Source: Mycolicibacterium psychrotolerans
GTDB lineage: Bacteria; Actinomycetota; Actinomycetes; Mycobacteriales; Mycobacteriaceae
Direction of reading: 5' to 3'
Length of the DNA stretch: 64,000 nt
Assembly (NCBI RefSeq): GCF_010729305.1
Contig: NZ_AP022574.1
Location: forward strand, 2,480,001 to 2,544,000
Shown: positions 14,076 to 25,035 of the stretch, piece by piece
Position numbering within the stretch: position 1 is the stretch's first letter
How the letters are laid out: each line of letters starts with the position of its first letter
Program-made: the position numbers and the translations under genes
Notes under the pieces: generated by a model
The model's input: the letters and a program-made list of their open reading frames with translations, nothing else
What the model was told of the DNA's origin: nothing
Databases searched by the model: none

Positions 14076-15490
14076 TCGCACATCCCGCCGGCCCCCGCCA
14101 CGCCGAAGAGGCGTACCACGCCGGCGCCCCCGATCGCCCGCAGACCGCTGCGGAGGTGGCCGCCCTCGCCCCGAATGTGTGGCCCCGCAACGCCCTTCGC
14201 CGTGACGACGGTGTCGTGACGATCGCCGGTGTGCCGGTGTCCGACATCGCCGCCCAGTACGGCACCCCGGTGTTCGTCATCGACGAGGACGACTTCCGCA
14301 CCCGCTGCCGGCAGATCTCGGCGGCGTTCGGCGGCGGCGATCACGTGCGGTACGCGGCCAAGGCGTTCCTGTGCACCGAGGTGGCGCAGTGGATCGCGGA
14401 GGAGGGCCTGTCCCTCGACGTGGCCAGTGGCGGCGAGCTGGCGGTGGCACTGCACTCGGGTTTCCCCGCGGAGCGAATCGCCCTGCACGGCAACAACAAA
14501 TCGGTCGACGAGCTCACCGCCGCGGTGAAGGCGGGCATCGAGCACGTCGTGGTCGACTCGATGACCGAGATCGAGCGGTTGGACACGATCGCGCGTGAGG
14601 CCGGCGTCGTGCAGGACGTGCTGATCCGTGTCACGGTCGGGGTGGAGGCGCACACCCACGAGTTCATCTCGACCGCGCACGAGGATCAGAAGTTCGGGCT
14701 GTCACTGGCCAGTGGCGCGGCAATGGCGGCGGTACGCAAGGTGTTCGAGGCCGACCACCTGCGCCTGGTCGGGTTGCACAGCCACATCGGCTCCCAGATC
14801 TTCGACGTCGCCGGCTTCGAACTGGCCGCGCACCGCGTGATCGGACTACTGCGCGACGTCGTCGCCGAGTTCGGTGTCGACAAGACCGCCCAGATGTCGA
14901 TCGTCGACCTCGGCGGCGGTCTGGGTATCTCGTATCTGCCCTCCGACGACCCGCCGCCGATGGAGGACCTCGCGGCCAAGATCGGGTCCATCGTCGAGCA
15001 GGAGTCGGCCGCCGTGGGTCTGCCCGCGCCCAAGCTGGTGGTCGAACCGGGGCGCGCCATCGCCGGCCCTGGCACCATCACCCTGTACGAGGTGGGCACC
15101 GTCAAGGACGTGGCCGTCGCCGCGGACCGCCAGCGCCGCTACGTCAGCGTGGACGGCGGGATGAGCGACAACATCAGGACCTCGCTGTACGGGGCCGAGT
15201 ACGACGTCCGGCTGCTCTCCCGCGCCGGTGACGCCGCCCCGGCGCTGTGCCGGGTCGTCGGCAAGCACTGTGAAAGCGGCGACATCGTGGTGCGCGACGC
15301 ATGGCTGCCCGACGACGTGCGCCCAGGCGACCTGCTCGGCGTCGCCGCCACAGGCGCATACTGCTATTCGATGTCGAGCCGGTACAACCTGATCGGCCGG
15401 CCGGCCGTGGTGGCCGTGCGCGACGGGCGAACCCGCCTGATCCTGCGCCGGGAGACGGTCGACGATCTGTTGAGTCTGGAAGTGAGGTGA
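14072..15490 (+). CDS. lysA: Diaminopimelate decarboxylase
   Basis: PLP enzyme catalysing meso-diaminopimelate to lysine, the last step of lysine synthesis. The 472-residue protein has the fold III barrel with the PLP lysine at 97 (YAAKAFL), the HIGSQIFDV and GGGLGISY segments, the phosphate/substrate region EPGRAI, the CESGD motif and [10 protein letters not shown] near the C-terminus. The GTG at 14072 overlaps the argS stop (GTGA); a longer frame inside argS is rejected. It leads into the threonine genes, as in M. tuberculosis. Confidence 0.97.
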   Translation: MIAHPAGPRHAEEAYHAGAPDRPQTAAEVAALAPNVWPRNALRRDDGVVTIAGVPVSDIAAQYGTPVFVIDEDDFRTRCRQISAAFGGGDHVRYAAKAFLCTEVAQWIAEEGLSLDVASGGELAVALHSGFPAERIALHGNNKSVDELTAAVKAGIEHVVVDSMTEIERLDTIAREAGVVQDVLIRVTVGVEAHTHEFISTAHEDQKFGLSLASGAAMAAVRKVFEADHLRLVGLHSHIGSQIFDVAGFELAAHRVIGLLRDVVAEFGVDKTAQMSIVDLGGGLGISYLPSDDPPPMEDLAAKIGSIVEQESAAVGLPAPKLVVEPGRAIAGPGTITLYEVGTVKDVAVAADRQRRYVSVDGGMSDNIRTSLYGAEYDVRLLSRAGDAAPALCRVVGKHCESGDIVVRDAWLPDDVRPGDLLGVAATGAYCYSMSSRYNLIGRPAVVAVRDGRTRLILRRETVDDLLSLEVR

Positions 15491-15494
15491 CGCG

Positions 15495-16819
15495 GTGAGC
15501 GACGACAAGGACCGCGAAATCGGTGTGGCCGTGCTCGGGCTGGGCAACGTCGGCAGCGAGGTGGTGCGCATCATCGAGCAGAGCGCAGCCGACCTGACCG
15601 CGCGTATCGGGGCGCCACTGGCGCTGCGCGGCATCGGGGTCCGCCGGGTCGCCGACGATCGCGGCGTGCCGGTGGAGCTGCTCACCGACGACATCGACGA
15701 GCTCGTCTCCCGCGACGACGTCGACATCGTGGTCGAACTGATGGGGCCCGTCGAGCCGGCGCGCAAGGCGATCCTGGCCGCGCTGGAGCGGGGCAAGTCG
15801 GTGGTCACCGCGAACAAGGCGCTGATGGCCGTGTCGGCAGGCGAGCTGGCGCAGGCCGCCGAGCACGCCCACGTGGACCTCTACTTCGAGGCCGCGGTGG
15901 CCGGCGCGATCCCGGTCATCCGGCCACTGACCCAGTCGCTGGCCGGCGACACGGTGCTGCGGGTGGCCGGCATCGTCAACGGCACCACGAACTACATCCT
16001 CTCCGAGATGGACAGCACAGGCGCCGATTACGGCAGCGCCCTGGCCGATGCCAGCGCGCTGGGCTACGCCGAGGCGGACCCGACCGCCGACGTCGAGGGC
16101 TACGACGCTGCCGCCAAGGCGGCCATCCTGGCCTCGATCGCGTTCCACACCCGGGTCACCGCCGACGACGTCTACCGCGAGGGCATCACGAAGGTGACGT
16201 CGGCCGACTTCGCGTCGGCGCGCGCGCTGGGCTGCACCATCAAGCTGTTGGCCATCTGCGAGCGGCTCACCAACGACGAAGGGCAGCAGCGGGTTTCGGC
16301 ACGGGTGTACCCGGCCCTGGTGCCGTTGGACCATCCGCTGGCGTCGGTCAACGGCGCCTTCAACGCCGTCGTGGTGGAAGCCGAGGCGGCCGGCCGACTG
16401 ATGTTCTACGGCCAGGGCGCCGGGGGAGCGCCCACCGCGTCGGCCGTGCTGGGCGATCTGGTGATGGCCGCCCGCAACCGCGTTCAGGGCGGCCGGGGAC
16501 CCCGAGAGTCCAAGTACGCGAAGCTGCCCGTCGCGCCCATCGGCTTCATCCCGACCCGCTACTACGTCAACATGAACGTGACCGACCGCCCCGGCGTGCT
16601 GTCAGCCGTCGCGGCGGAGTTCTCCAAGCACGAGGTGAGCATCGCCGAGGTGCGCCAGGAGGGCATGGTCGACGAGGGTGGCCAGCGTTGCGGCGCGCGC
16701 ATCGTCGTGGTGACCCACCAGGCCACCGACGCCGCACTGTCGGAAACCGTTGCGGCACTGGCTGATCTGGAGGTCGTGTCGAGCATCAACAGCGTCCTGC
16801 GGATGGAAGGGACCACCGA

Positions 16820-16823
<4 letters not shown>
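15495..16823 (+). CDS. hom: Homoserine dehydrogenase
   Basis: Reduces aspartate semialdehyde to homoserine, the branch point to threonine and methionine. The 442-residue protein has an N-terminal NAD(P)-binding Rossmann motif (GLGNVGSEV), the catalytic-domain signature [11 protein letters not shown], and a C-terminal ACT domain ([18 protein letters not shown]) expected to mediate threonine feedback. It starts with GTG four bases after lysA and overlaps thrC by four bases. The gene is called thrA in M. tuberculosis (Rv1294). Confidence 0.97.
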
Positions 16824-18855
<2,032 letters not shown>

Positions 18856-18906
18856 CCATCGTTCACCCGGTCAGTCACACACGCAACAGGCGGATCACGG
18901 TGTTTC

Positions 18907-18935
18907 TTGCTTCCGGCCCAGATGCGGGTTATCCT
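18907..18935 (+). promoter_or_regulatory. Candidate rho promoter with long leader
   Basis: TTGCTT (18907-18912) and TATCCT (18930-18935) are spaced 17 bp, a good sigma-A match. The predicted transcript would have a leader of roughly 220 nt before the rho GTG. The rest of the 307-bp gap (18856-19162) contains no gene. A long leader fits known autoregulation of rho genes, but no attenuator hairpin was identified by eye. Confidence 0.5.
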
Positions 18936-19162
18936 CGCTCTCGTCCAGCAATCGCAGCGTCTCTACCTGCGCCGACTGCGGAGACCTCAGGACGACCCAT
19001 TCTTTCAGGTGCTCAATTTGTGGACTGACGGTTGCGCCGTATCCCGGCGAACCCCGGCGATCACCGTTGCAGTGGCAATGGCGTGACCTCAGCGTTCAGC
19101 GGATCGACTGGACGCACAGAACCCTCGAATGACGAAGTTCAGCGGGGGAAGAAAGGAAATCC

Positions 19163-21145
19163 GTGACTGATACGGACCTCATCACGGCTGGCGGCGGCTC
19201 CGACAGCGATGCGATGCCCACCGCCGTGGCCACAGACACCCCGGCCGCGCCCGCCGCGGCCCCAGCGCGCCGCGGCGCGCTGACCAGCCTCGTACTGCCT
19301 GAACTGCGTGCGATGGCCAAGGAGATCGGCATCGAGGGCGCGTCCGGGATGCGCAAGAGCGAGCTGATCGCGGCGATCCGCGAACGGCGCGGCGAGAAGA
19401 ACAGCGGCGCTCCGGCCGCCGAGGCCGCTCCGAGCCAGCCGGCTCCGGCGGCCGACCGTGCCGTCGAGCAGGCGCCGGCCGCCGCCCCGCCGCGTCGCGA
19501 GCGACGCTCCGCCTCCCGCGAGCAGGGCGGTCCCGATTCTCCCGACCAGCCCAAGGGCCGCGACGATGCCCGCCCGGAGGCCGCCGAACCGGCGGCCGAC
19601 TCCGCGGTGCGCAAGACCGACCAGGGTCGCGGCCAGGGTCGCCAGGACAATCAGGGTCGCCAAGACAACCAGGGTCGCCAGGACAACCAGGGTCGCCAGG
19701 ACCAGTCCGAGAAGACCGAAAGGCCCGCCCGCAGCCAGAACGACGGCGGCGGCCGCGGTCAGGACAATCAGCGCAGCGGCGGTCAGAACGACAACCAGCG
19801 CGCTCAGAACGACAACCAGCGCGGCGGCGGTCAGAACGACAACCAGCGCGGCGGCGGGCAGAACGACAACGACGACGACGGTGGCGACCGGCAGGGTCGT
19901 CGCGGCCGCCGGTTCCGTGATCGCCGGCGCCGTGAGCGCGGCGGTGAAGGCGGCGGCGGGAACGACCGCGACACCGAGCTGCGCGAGGACGACGTCGTTC
20001 AGCCGGTGGCCGGCATCCTCGACGTGCTCGACAACTACGCGTTCGTCCGTACCTCCGGGTACCTGGCGGGGCCGAACGACGTGTACGTGTCGATGAACAT
20101 GGTGCGCAAGAACGGTCTGCGCCGCGGCGACGCGGTGACCGGTGCGGTGCGCGTCCCCAAGGACGGCGATGGCGGGGGACAGAACGCCCGGCAGAAGTTC
20201 AACCCGCTGGTGCGGCTCGACTCGGTCAACGGCAAGCCGGTGGACGAAGCCCGGAAGCGGCCCGAGTTCCAGAAGCTCACTCCGCTGTACCCGAACACGC
20301 GTCTGCGCCTGGAGACCACTCCCGACAAGCTGACCACCCGCGTGATCGACCTGATCATGCCGATCGGCAAGGGCCAGCGAGCCCTGATCGTGTCGCCGCC
20401 CAAGGCCGGTAAGACCACGATCATGCAGGACATCGCCAACGCGATCACCCGCAACAATCCCGAATGCCACCTGATGGTCGTGCTCGTCGACGAGCGACCA
20501 GAAGAGGTCACCGACATGCAGCGCTCGGTGAAGGGTGAGGTCATCGCCTCGACCTTCGACCGGCCGCCGTCAGACCACACGCAGGCCGCCGAGCTGGCCA
20601 TCGAACGGGCCAAGCGCTTGGTCGAGGACGGCAAGGACGTCGTCGTGCTTTTGGACTCGATCACCCGCCTGGGTCGCGCCTACAACAACGCCTCCCCGGC
20701 GTCGGGCCGTATCCTCTCCGGCGGTGTCGACTCGACCGCGCTGTACCCGCCGAAGCGATTCCTCGGCGCGGCACGCAACATCGAGGAGGGTGGCTCGCTG
20801 ACGATCATCGCCACGGCCATGGTCGAGACGGGCTCCACGGGCGACACGGTCATCTTCGAGGAGTTCAAAGGCACGGGTAACGCCGAGCTCAAGCTGGACC
20901 GAAAGATCTCCGAGCGCCGGGTGTTCCCCGCGGTCGACGTCAACCCGTCGGGCACCCGCAAGGACGAGCTGCTGCTCTCCAGCGACGAGTTCGCCGTCGT
21001 GCACAAGCTGCGTCGGGTGCTGTCGGGGCTGGATCCGCATCAGGCCATCGACCTGCTGATGAGTCAGCTGCGCAAGACCAAGAACAACTACGAGTTCCTG
21101 GTTCAGGTGTCGAAGAACACCCCCGGCGGCAACGACCACGACTGA
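19163..21145 (+). CDS. rho: Transcription termination factor Rho with long disordered insertion
   Basis: Hexameric RNA helicase that ends transcription. The 660-residue protein starts with a SAP-like Rho_N domain (about 37-75, LPELRAMAKEIGIEG). A low-complexity region of about 190 residues follows, rich in Gln, Asn, Gly, Asp and Arg, with repeats of QGRQDN and QNDNQRGGG. After it come the cold-shock RNA-binding domain (from about 280) and the ATPase with Walker A PPKAGKTT at about 411. Actinobacterial Rho proteins have such insertions; this one makes the protein longer than the 602-residue M. tuberculosis protein. The GTG is preceded by AAGGAAAT. It ends two bases from the convergent MarR gene. 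Confidence 0.97.
   Translation: MTDTDLITAGGGSDSDAMPTAVATDTPAAPAAAPARRGALTSLVLPELRAMAKEIGIEGASGMRKSELIAAIRERRGEKNSGAPAAEAAPSQPAPAADRAVEQAPAAAPPRRERRSASREQGGPDSPDQPKGRDDARPEAAEPAADSAVRKTDQGRGQGRQDNQGRQDNQGRQDNQGRQDQSEKTERPARSQNDGGGRGQDNQRSGGQNDNQRAQNDNQRGGGQNDNQRGGGQNDNDDDGGDRQGRRGRRFRDRRRRERGGEGGGGNDRDTELREDDVVQPVAGILDVLDNYAFVRTSGYLAGPNDVYVSMNMVRKNGLRRGDAVTGAVRVPKDGDGGGQNARQKFNPLVRLDSVNGKPVDEARKRPEFQKLTPLYPNTRLRLETTPDKLTTRVIDLIMPIGKGQRALIVSPPKAGKTTIMQDIANAITRNNPECHLMVVLVDERPEEVTDMQRSVKGEVIASTFDRPPSDHTQAAELAIERAKRLVEDGKDVVVLLDSITRLGRAYNNASPASGRILSGGVDSTALYPPKRFLGAARNIEEGGSLTIIATAMVETGSTGDTVIFEEFKGTGNAELKLDRKISERRVFPAVDVNPSGTRKDELLLSSDEFAVVHKLRRVLSGLDPHQAIDLLMSQLRKTKNNYEFLVQVSKNTPGGNDHD
19624..19875 (+). 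repeat. Coding tandem repeats in rho
   Basis: Near-identical short units (CAGGGTCGCCAGGACAAC and CAGAACGACAACCAGCGC types) encode the Gln/Asn/Arg/Gly-rich insertion. Copy number is likely variable between strains. They are in frame with rho and are not a CRISPR array. Confidence 0.8.
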
Positions 21146-21147
21146 CG

Positions 21148-21582
21148 TCATCGGTAGGGGTCGCTGATCTCACGCAACGAGATCAGCGCGTCCCGCAGCG
21201 CCTCGAAGGACTGCGGGCCGAGATGTTCGCGCCACTGGTGTTCCACCCGCGCGACTTCCTCGGCGGCCGTCCGGCAGAGGTCGGCGCCCTTGTCGCTGAG
21301 CGTCACTAGCCGCGCCCTCGCGTCACTCGGATCGGGCCGGCGGATGACGTAGCCGCCCCGTTCGAGCTGGTCGACCAGCGAGCCGGCGGTCTGCTTGGTC
21401 ACCCGCGCCTCCTCGGCGAGGTCGGTGAGCCTGGACCCGCCGGGGCTCAGCCTCTGGAGCAGCCGCGACTGCGCGACGGTCACGTCGGTGACGCCCGATC
21501 GCTCCAGCGCGGCCATCACCCGGCTCTCGGCATCGCGATGGGCGATGAACATCAACACCGCGGTCCCGGGCTGCTCTGTCAT
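21148..21582 (-). CDS. MarR-family transcriptional regulator
   Basis: The 144-residue protein has the MarR winged-helix: LLQRLSPGGSRLTDLAEEARVTKQTAGSLVDQLERGGYV followed by the wing DPSDARARLVTLSDKG. It likely represses the divergent gene at 21647 and itself through the palindrome at 21608-21622. The ligand is unknown. It converges on rho with a two-base gap. Confidence 0.92.
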   Translation of the reverse strand: MTEQPGTAVLMFIAHRDAESRVMAALERSGVTDVTVAQSRLLQRLSPGGSRLTDLAEEARVTKQTAGSLVDQLERGGYVIRRPDPSDARARLVTLSDKGADLCRTAAEEVARVEHQWREHLGPQSFEALRDALISLREISDPYR

Positions 21583-21607
21583 ACCCGTTGACTTTAGTAC
21601 GAGGACC

Positions 21608-21622
21608 TGACTAAATTAGTCA
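21608..21622. promoter_or_regulatory. Operator-like palindrome between marR and the divergent gene
   Basis: TGACTAAATTAGTCA is a perfect 15-bp palindrome (7-base arms around A) in the 64-bp divergent gap. CTGACTA recurs at 21629-21635 and a TTGACTTTAGTA variant lies at 21588-21599. MarR proteins bind AT-rich palindromes of this size, so this is a likely site for the adjacent regulator. Confidence 0.7.
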
Positions 21623-21646
21623 GTAATCCTGACTATCGGAGGGCGC

Positions 21647-22249
21647 ATGGACGAGCAGACCGTCTGGCGGCACATCGGAACGCAGCGCCGTGAACTCGCC
21701 GACCTCATCGAAGCCGTCGACGCCGGCGCCCCGGACGTGTGGGACACCCCGTCGCTGTGCGACGGCTGGACGGTGCGCGACGTGGCGGCGCACCTCACCC
21801 ATGGCACCCTTCCGTTGCCCCGGATGCTGTTCGAGGCCGCGCGCAGCGGCTTCCGGTTCAACGCCGTGGTCGATCGCATGGCTCGCGCCGACCGCAGCAC
21901 TCCCGCCGAGATCGCGTCGACCTTGCGTACCGTCGCCGACTCGCGGCGCCACCCGCCGGGCACTTCAGCGGTCGAACCGCTGATCGACGTGCTGGTGCAC
22001 GGGCAGGACCTGTGCGTCCCGCTGGGTATCGACCGCCCGATGCCCACCGACGCGGCGGTCACCGCCGCACAGCGGGCGTGGGACATGGGCTTCCCGTTCC
22101 GGGCCCGCCAACGCTGCGCGGGTCGGCGACTGGTGGCTACGGATGCCGACTTCGCGGTCGGGGAGGGGCGGGAGGTGGCCGCGCCGATCCGCGATCTGCT
22201 CCTGCTGCTCACCGGCAGGCAGGCCACAATCGCCTCGGCGGCCGAATAG
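21647..22249 (+). CDS. Mycothiol-dependent maleylpyruvate isomerase-family protein
   Basis: The 200-residue protein belongs to the DinB-like mycothiol-dependent isomerase/transferase family: an N-terminal four-helix bundle with VWDTPSLCDGWTVRDVAAHLTHG, where the WxxxDxxAHL pattern gives the metal-site histidine, and a later LVHGQDL histidine. Members transfer or use mycothiol in detoxification, but the substrate here is unknown. Divergent from a MarR regulator, it may be induced by a toxic compound. It ends two bases before the convergent TetR gene. Confidence 0.8.
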   Translation: MDEQTVWRHIGTQRRELADLIEAVDAGAPDVWDTPSLCDGWTVRDVAAHLTHGTLPLPRMLFEAARSGFRFNAVVDRMARADRSTPAEIASTLRTVADSRRHPPGTSAVEPLIDVLVHGQDLCVPLGIDRPMPTDAAVTAAQRAWDMGFPFRARQRCAGRRLVATDADFAVGEGREVAAPIRDLLLLLTGRQATIASAAE

Positions 22250-22250
22250 G

Positions 22251-22904
22251 TCAGTTCGCCGGTTCGGTCCGCAGCCCGGCGACGATGTAGCGGCGTGCGT
22301 GCCGAAGGACGGAGGCGTGGTCGTCGAGGTCGCACTGCTCACCCGGCACGGTCGCGAGGCTCATCATGATGCGAGCGATCCACTCGGCCGCTTCGGCGCA
22401 GTCGGTGTCCGGATGGATCTCCGCGCTGTCGACGGCCGCCTGCACGTAGGGCACCCAGAAAGCGGCGATCTCCGGGATGAGCCCCCGCACGCCCAGTCCC
22501 ACACACGCGGTGAAGGCTTCCGGCTCCTCCTGCCGGAGCTTGAGCACCAGCGCCCCGGGCGTCTCGGACTCCCGGCGCGCCAGCGCAACGCCCACGGCGA
22601 TTCGCTGGTCGAGTCCGGTGACCGCGTCCAGACGGGTGCGCGATTCGGTCCAGAAGGCTTCGTTGAGACGCACGATGGCGGCGCCGAGCAGCTCTGACTT
22701 GTCCGGGAAGTGCCGATAGAGCCAGCCGCGGCTGACGCCGGCCACCTCGGCGACCTCCGAGACGGTCGTCGCGCGGATTCCCTTCGCGGTCAGGCACTGT
22801 TCTGCCGCGTCGATCAGTCGGTCCCGAACGGACCGCGGGCCGGGTCCGCCGGCCGGGGCGGCCGCGGAATCGGTCGCTGATTCTCTCCCGGTGTCCACGC
22901 TCAC
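22251..22904 (-). CDS. TetR-family transcriptional regulator
   Basis: The 217-residue protein has a TetR HTH (LIDAAEQCLTAKGIRATTVSEVAEVAGVSRGWLYRHFPDKSEL) and a divergent ligand-binding domain. It starts at GTG 22904 with a short disordered head. It lies 99 bp from, and divergent to, an acyl-CoA synthetase gene, which it probably controls. I could not define the operator by eye. Confidence 0.92.
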   Translation of the reverse strand: MSVDTGRESATDSAAAPAGGPGPRSVRDRLIDAAEQCLTAKGIRATTVSEVAEVAGVSRGWLYRHFPDKSELLGAAIVRLNEAFWTESRTRLDAVTGLDQRIAVGVALARRESETPGALVLKLRQEEPEAFTACVGLGVRGLIPEIAAFWVPYVQAAVDSAEIHPDTDCAEAAEWIARIMMSLATVPGEQCDLDDHASVLRHARRYIVAGLRTEPAN

Positions 22905-23003
22905 CGCCTTATCTTCGCAGATGACGGGTTCGTCTTCGGTGATGTACGCTGCGCGCGGTCGATCCAGAAGACATATCGCAAAATCTGTTCACAAGGGGGT
23001 CGG

Positions 23004-24584
23004 GTGGCCGAGACGGTGCAGCAGCTGCTCCGGACACGCAGAAGCGACGACGGTGTGGCCGTCACCTACGACGGGCAGAGCTGGACCTGGCGCGAGCACC
23101 TCGGCGAGGCGGAGGCACAGGCGGCCGCGCTGATCGCGATCGCCGATCCCGACCGCCCCCTGCACGTCGGCGTGCTGTTGGGCAACACCCCCGACATGCT
23201 CACCGCGATGGCGGCCGCCGGTCTCGGCGGCTATGTGGTGTGCGGCATCAACGACACCCGCCGAGGAGAGGCGCTCCTCCGGGATGTCCGCCGGGCCGAC
23301 TGTCAGATCCTTCTCACCGACGACGCCCATGTCGGGCTGCTGGACGGTCTTGACCTCGGCGGGGTGCGGCTCCTCGTGGTGGGCGGCGGTGAGTGGAAGG
23401 AACTCCTGACCCGAGCCGGCCCGCTGACGCCGCATCGCGAGGTCAGCGCCACCGACACCTTCATGCTGATCTTCACGTCCGGCACCAGCGGCGATCCGAA
23501 GGCCGTCAAGATGATGCACGCGATGGTGCTGCTTGCCGGGGCGGCGCTGGCGGGCCGCTACGACCTCACTCCCGCCGATGTCTGCTACCTGTCCATGCCG
23601 CTGTTCCACAGCAACGCGGTGCTCGCCGGCTGGTCGGTGGCGCTGAATTCCGGTGCGGCGATGGCGCCCGCGCACTTCAGCGCCTCACGCTTCCTCGACG
23701 ACGTCCGCCGCTACGGCGTCACCTACATGAACTACGTCGGCAAGCCGCTGGCCTACATCCTCGCCGGCCCCGAGCGGCCTGACGACCACGACAACCCGCT
23801 GCGGGTCGCCTTCGGCAACGAGGCCGGTGACCGGGACATCGCTGAGTTCGCGCGCCGCTTCGGATGCGAGGTGTGGGACGGCTTCGGGTCCACCGAGAAC
23901 GCGGTCACCGTGACCCGCGAGGACGGCTGCCCGCCCGGCTCGATCGGCAAGGGCTTCCCGGGCGTGGCGATCTACGACTCGGAGACGCTGACCGAATGCG
24001 CCGTCGCCGAATTCGACGAACACGGCGCGCTGGTCAACGGCGACGCCGCCATCGGGGAACTGGTCAACACGCAGGGCGCTGGCATGTTCGCCGGCTACTA
24101 CAACGATCGGGACGCCACCGACGAGAGGATGCGGCACGGCATGTTCTGGTCCGGCGACCTGGCCTACCGGGACGCGGACGGCTGGATCTACCTGGCCGGC
24201 CGGACCGACGACTGGATGCGGGTGGACGGCGAGAACATGACCGCCGCGCCGATCGAACGCATCCTGATCCGCCAGCCCGCGATCAACCAGGTCGCCGTCT
24301 ACCCGGTGCCCGACGAGCACGTCGGAGACCAGGTGATGGCCGCACTCGTGCTGGGCGTAGGTGCCACGCTGACGCCCGAGGAGTTCGGCGCGTTCCTCGC
24401 CGCGCAGCCGGATCTGTCACCGAAGGCGTGGCCGCGCCATGTGTGGATCGCCGATGCACTCCCCAGCACCGCCACCAACAAGGTGCTCAAGCGCGAACTG
24501 GTCGCGTTGGGCATCGAATCCGCGGGCAGGCGGCTCTGGCGCCGCGACGGCCGCACCTACTCGGGGGTCGGCGAGCGGGAATAG
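23004..24584 (+). CDS. Acyl-CoA synthetase (FadD family, FadD1/FadD17-like)
   Basis: ATP-dependent activation of a carboxylic acid, probably a fatty acid, to its CoA ester. The 526-residue ANL-superfamily protein has the P-loop LIFTSGTSGDPKAVKMMH, the A5-type motif DGFGSTENAV, the A7/A8 region YRDADGWIYLAGRTDDWMRVDGENM, and the C-terminal catalytic lysine segment STATNKVLKRELV. The GTG at 23004 has AAGGGGG upstream. Substrate cannot be told from sequence; the divergent TetR regulator suggests induction by the acid or its CoA ester. Confidence 0.9.
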   Translation: MAETVQQLLRTRRSDDGVAVTYDGQSWTWREHLGEAEAQAAALIAIADPDRPLHVGVLLGNTPDMLTAMAAAGLGGYVVCGINDTRRGEALLRDVRRADCQILLTDDAHVGLLDGLDLGGVRLLVVGGGEWKELLTRAGPLTPHREVSATDTFMLIFTSGTSGDPKAVKMMHAMVLLAGAALAGRYDLTPADVCYLSMPLFHSNAVLAGWSVALNSGAAMAPAHFSASRFLDDVRRYGVTYMNYVGKPLAYILAGPERPDDHDNPLRVAFGNEAGDRDIAEFARRFGCEVWDGFGSTENAVTVTREDGCPPGSIGKGFPGVAIYDSETLTECAVAEFDEHGALVNGDAAIGELVNTQGAGMFAGYYNDRDATDERMRHGMFWSGDLAYRDADGWIYLAGRTDDWMRVDGENMTAAPIERILIRQPAINQVAVYPVPDEHVGDQVMAALVLGVGATLTPEEFGAFLAAQPDLSPKAWPRHVWIADALPSTATNKVLKRELVALGIESAGRRLWRRDGRTYSGVGERE

Positions 24585-24602
24585 GGGCCGCCGGGTGCGT
24601 GT

Positions 24603-24632
24603 TTAGGCTGTTGGCGGTTGACCTGGCATAAT
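24603..24632 (+). promoter_or_regulatory. Candidate rpmE promoter
   Basis: CATAAT (24627-24632) with TTAGGC (24603-24608) 18 bp upstream, about 85 bp before the rpmE ATG. Moderate match only. Confidence 0.35.
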
Positions 24633-24717
24633 GGACCGCCGACACCTCGGTTCCGGTTCACGCCGCAGCATCCCGGCACGGGAGGGCGACCCGGATCCCA
24701 CGATCGAAGAGGAAACC

Positions 24718-24945
24718 ATGAAATCAGGCATTCACCCTGACTATGTCGAGACCACCGTGCTGTGCGGCTGTGGTGCCAGCTTCACCACCCGCAGCACGAA
24801 GAAGAGCGGCAACATCACCGTCGAGGTCTGCTCGCAGTGCCACCCGTTCTACACCGGCAAGCAGAAGATCCTCGACAGCGGCGGCCGCGTCGCGCGCTTC
24901 GAGAAGCGCTACGGCAAGCGGACCAAAGCTTCCGAGGGCAACTAG
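24718..24945 (+). CDS. rpmE: 50S ribosomal protein L31 (zinc-binding form)
   Basis: The 75-residue protein has the zinc ligands CGCGASF and [12 protein letters not shown] of the C+ type L31, the form replaced by a Cys-free paralogue under zinc starvation in many bacteria. The ATG at 24718 follows GAAGAGGAAA; a longer frame upstream is rejected. It precedes prfA, as in M. tuberculosis. Confidence 0.97.
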   Translation: MKSGIHPDYVETTVLCGCGASFTTRSTKKSGNITVEVCSQCHPFYTGKQKILDSGGRVARFEKRYGKRTKASEGN

Positions 24946-25035
24946 CTGACCGATCGGCGCCCGCTCTGCGCTGCTTGCGCAGGCCGGGCGCCGTTTCGTG
25001 GGTAGGGTTCGACGTCGCGAGGCCAAGGAGGCGAG

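Noticed and set aside
19624..19875. Possible CRISPR array
   Set aside because: Repeats are in-frame parts of rho with no unique spacers of regular length.
24618..24632. TTGACC and CATAAT as a promoter pair
   Set aside because: Only three bases separate them, so they cannot be a -35/-10 pair; an upstream -35 was used instead.
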